This document shows, one piece after another, positions 61,905-64,000 of a stretch of 64,000 bases of DNA. This stretch comes from CALLCD01 sp039196965 (GTDB lineage Bacteria; Pseudomonadota; Alphaproteobacteria; Caulobacterales; Hyphomonadaceae), in the NCBI GenBank assembly GCA_039196965.1, contig JBCCUK010000003.1, forward strand, positions 1-64,000. The letters run 5' to 3'. The notes beneath the pieces were generated by a model. That model was not told where the DNA came from. It saw only the letters and a program-made list of their open reading frames with translations, and searched no databases. The position numbers and the translations under genes were made by a program. Position 1 is the stretch's first letter. The number at the start of each line of letters is the position of its first letter.

Positions 61905-62183
61905 ATGAACTCAAAGCTCGCTGGCGGCATCCTATCTGCCCTGATCGTTTACTTTGCCGTGCATACTTTTGCCGGCGAACAGGGCCTCAGCGCCTGGTCC
62001 GATAAGCAGGTGCGCGCAGTAGAGCTTCGATCTGAGCTGGAAGCGTTGAACAGCGAAATCGCTGCGCTGGAACGTGATGTAAAGCGCCTGACGCCTGGCA
62101 GCGTGGATCCGGATTTTGTCGAAGCTCTCGCGCGGGAAAAGCTCGCTTTCGTGCGTCCCGACGAGATCGTCATCACGCAATAG
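61905..62183 (+). CDS. ftsB: Septum formation initiator (FtsB/DivIC-like)
   Basis: 92 residues: one membrane segment (about 5-22) followed by a coiled coil (LRSELEALNSEIAALERDVKRL, split by the usual Leu heptads) and the end VEALAREKLAFVRPDEIVI. It bridges FtsL and FtsQ in the divisome. The eno-ftsB-pdhA neighbourhood is standard for alphaproteobacteria. Confidence 0.9.
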   Translation: MNSKLAGGILSALIVYFAVHTFAGEQGLSAWSDKQVRAVELRSELEALNSEIAALERDVKRLTPGSVDPDFVEALAREKLAFVRPDEIVITQ

Positions 62184-62277
62184 TGGTCGAAGCATGCATT
62201 CCTGCATAGGCGAACTGACTGGACCTTGATGGCAGGTTGACGCAAAACAGACGCTCTACCTTGCGGAGTGCTCCCCC

Positions 62278-63279
62278 ATGGCGACAACCACCCAGACAAG
62301 TAAGAAGAAATCGCCCGGCTCCAAAGCCGAGATGCTTCAGTTTTATAAGGACATGCTCCTGATCCGGAGATTCGAAGAGCGCGCTGGCCAGCTCTATGGA
62401 ATGGGTGAAATTGCCGGTTTCTGTCACCTTTATATTGGTCAGGAAGCAGTCGTTACAGGCGTGCAGGCCATCCTGAAAGAGGGTGATCAGGTTATCACCG
62501 GATATCGGGACCATGGCCATATGCTTGCCTGTGGAATGGATCCCAATGGCGTTATGGCAGAGCTGACCGGCCGTGAAGGTGGGTACTCCCGCGGCAAAGG
62601 CGGCAGCATGCACATGTTCAGCAGGGAGAAGAATTTCTTTGGCGGACACGGCATTGTCGGCGCGCAGGTTCCGATTGGAACAGGCCTCGCCTTTTCGAAT
62701 AAGTATCTCGGCAAAGACAATATAGCGGTTGCCTATTTCGGCGATGGCGCGGCCAATCAGGGCCAGGTCTATGAGGCCTTCAATATGGCTTCGCTTTGGG
62801 ATCTGCCCGTTGTCTACGTGATCGAAAACAATCAATACGCCATGGGCACAAGCGTCGCCCGGGCATCGGCTGAGACAGAGCTGTACAAGCGCGGGATCAG
62901 CTTCGAAATTGAAGGTCAGGAAGTCGACGGCATGGATGTGTTCGCCGTGAAGAAAGCCGCCGAAAAAGCGGCAAAGTATGCGCGCTCCGGCAAGGGTCCC
63001 TATATCCTGGAAATGAGCACCTACCGCTATCGTGGTCATTCTATGTCCGATCCGGCGAAGTACCGAAAACGCGAAGAGGTCGATGATGTGCGTTCGCACC
63101 GGGACCCGATCGACGGTTTGAAATCACAGATCATCGAAGCGGGCCATGCCACCGAGGATGAGTTGAAGGCAATCGATAAAGATATCAGGGCGGTGGTGAA
63201 AGAGGCGGCGGACTTCTCCCTCTCGAGCCCAGAGCCGGATCCTGCAGAGCTGTGGACCGATGTATTAGTGGAGATTTAA
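62278..63279 (+). CDS. pdhA: Pyruvate dehydrogenase E1 component, alpha subunit
   Basis: 333 residues. Thiamine diphosphate motif: GDGAANQGQVYEAFNMASLW with the later NN in VIENNQYAMG. Phosphorylation-loop-like segment TYRYRGHSMSDPAKYRKREE. It decarboxylates pyruvate as part of the heterotetrameric E1. The beta subunit is expected next to it but is not in the window: a DUF3291 gene and a MAPEG gene follow instead. Confidence 0.96.
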   Translation: MATTTQTSKKKSPGSKAEMLQFYKDMLLIRRFEERAGQLYGMGEIAGFCHLYIGQEAVVTGVQAILKEGDQVITGYRDHGHMLACGMDPNGVMAELTGREGGYSRGKGGSMHMFSREKNFFGGHGIVGAQVPIGTGLAFSNKYLGKDNIAVAYFGDGAANQGQVYEAFNMASLWDLPVVYVIENNQYAMGTSVARASAETELYKRGISFEIEGQEVDGMDVFAVKKAAEKAAKYARSGKGPYILEMSTYRYRGHSMSDPAKYRKREEVDDVRSHRDPIDGLKSQIIEAGHATEDELKAIDKDIRAVVKEAADFSLSSPEPDPAELWTDVLVEI

Positions 63280-63282
63280 GCC

Positions 63283-63768
63283 ATGCCGATTGCGCAGTTG
63301 AACATTGGGATTACGAGATATCCAGTCGATGATCCTCGCATGATCGGGTTCACTGGCCGGATCGAGATCATTAATTCGATTGCCGATCGGTCGGATGGAT
63401 TCATTTGGCGTCTCATCGATGATAGCGACAAGGATGGCGCATTGGATTTACGTCTTCCTGGCCAGGAGGACATACTCGTAAACATGTCGGTGTGGCGGGA
63501 CATCGATAGTCTTTTTCATTACGTCTATAAGACGGCCCATGCCAAAGTGATGCGCGATCGGGCTGATTGGTTTGAGCCTCTGAAGGATCGTCACCTCGTC
63601 CTCTGGTATGTGCCAGAGGGGCATATTCCAAGCCTGGAAGAGGCAAATGACTGCCTCCAGCTCCTGCAAGCGAACGGTCCGTGTCCGGATGCTTTCACCT
63701 TTGATGTTCCTTTTACCGAGGCGGGCGTTCCGATAAGCCCGAACTTCCCAAAAAAGGACTGCGCCTGA
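63283..63768 (+). CDS. DUF3291 domain protein
   Basis: 161 residues. A small alpha/beta protein with the DUF3291 pattern: AQLNIGITRYPVDDPRM, then ILVNMSVWRDIDSLFHYVY, RADWFEPL and LVLWYVPEGHIPSLEEA. It resembles dimeric alpha-beta barrel (monooxygenase-like) proteins, but the function is unknown. The start is three bases after the pdhA stop and its stop overlaps the next start (TGATG), so it is co-transcribed with both. Confidence 0.85.
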   Translation: MPIAQLNIGITRYPVDDPRMIGFTGRIEIINSIADRSDGFIWRLIDDSDKDGALDLRLPGQEDILVNMSVWRDIDSLFHYVYKTAHAKVMRDRADWFEPLKDRHLVLWYVPEGHIPSLEEANDCLQLLQANGPCPDAFTFDVPFTEAGVPISPNFPKKDCA

Positions 63769-64000
63769 TGCCGATTGAATACAGCTATCTGGTCGCGTCA
63801 TCGGCACTGCTGTTTATTTATATCTGTGGTGAGATGACCGCCGGCCATATGCAGTATTCGACCAAAGAGCTGCTTGGAGCGCGGGACCATTTTGAAAGGC
63901 CTGCGGGTGCCTTTGGCCGCGCCCAGCGATCTACCCGCAACATGGTCGAAGCACTGGTTATGTTTGCCCCGCTGATTTTGATCGCTGGTCAGACGGACAG
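63768..64000 (+). CDS. MAPEG-family membrane protein, 3' partial
   Basis: 77 residues visible; the frame runs off the window. It overlaps the preceding stop by one base. The segments GRAQRSTRNMVEALVMFAPL, a helix after a charged loop, and the first membrane segment LVASSALLFIYICGEM fit MAPEG proteins (glutathione-linked membrane enzymes). Confidence 0.75.
   Translation, partial: MPIEYSYLVASSALLFIYICGEMTAGHMQYSTKELLGARDHFERPAGAFGRAQRSTRNMVEALVMFAPLILIAGQTD

Noticed and set aside
62173..63099. 308-codon frame on the minus strand
   Set aside because: Antisense to pdhA, with no recognisable domain.

Overview
The window looks like a chromosomal segment of a marine-type alphaproteobacterium. Three things point there: the gene order glyA-nrdR-rib-nusB-thiL-hppA, the ppiD-trpE-trpG and eno-ftsB-pdhA arrangements, and a GTTC-N7-GTTC SOS box at lexA. 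The DUF6090-like protein and the C4-type hemA suggest the Hyphomonadaceae/Parvularculaceae neighbourhood, but I cannot fix the genus. Nearly all of it is core genome. I see no prophage, insertion sequence or CRISPR array.

Layout. 0-6 kb: tail of a glutathione S-transferase, a small NTF2-like lipoprotein, a voltage-gated cation channel with an unusual filter, a TerB-DnaJ protein, a DMT exporter overlapping an AmiD-type amidase, and a PiT-like membrane protein. 5.8-6.2 kb: RNase P RNA. 6.2-17.6 kb: mostly minus strand, with a membrane M28 peptidase, a threonine aldolase, a pteridine-reductase-like SDR, a Ca/Na antiporter, pgsA-uvrC, an aspartate aminotransferase (plus strand) and a LysR regulator. 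17.7-23.1 kb: a two-gene RND efflux system and a secreted protein of unknown role. 23.3-33.2 kb: plus strand, hemA, glyA, nrdR, the riboflavin genes, nusB, thiL and a proton-pumping pyrophosphatase closed by tandem terminators.

33.3-40.3 kb is the most notable region: a complete selenocysteine system. It holds an AhpD-like selenoprotein gene with an in-frame UGA (codon 268) placed exactly in a C-x2-U-x3-H redox motif, an NDH-SelD fusion, selA, selB and tRNA-Sec. A conventional gene caller would split or truncate the selenoprotein at the UGA.

40.3-64 kb: a large BNR-repeat secreted protein, a TetR-plsC pair, lexA with its SOS box, the trp genes in two blocks (trpD-trpC next to lexA, and ppiD-trpE-trpG), a radical SAM gene and a glyoxalase, then tpiA, secG, pyrG, rpmF, eno, ftsB, pdhA, a DUF3291 protein and the start of a MAPEG protein cut by the window edge.

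In the riboflavin block, RibD has only its reductase domain and RibB carries a GTP cyclohydrolase II-like domain without zinc cysteines. Two riboflavin activities must therefore be encoded elsewhere.
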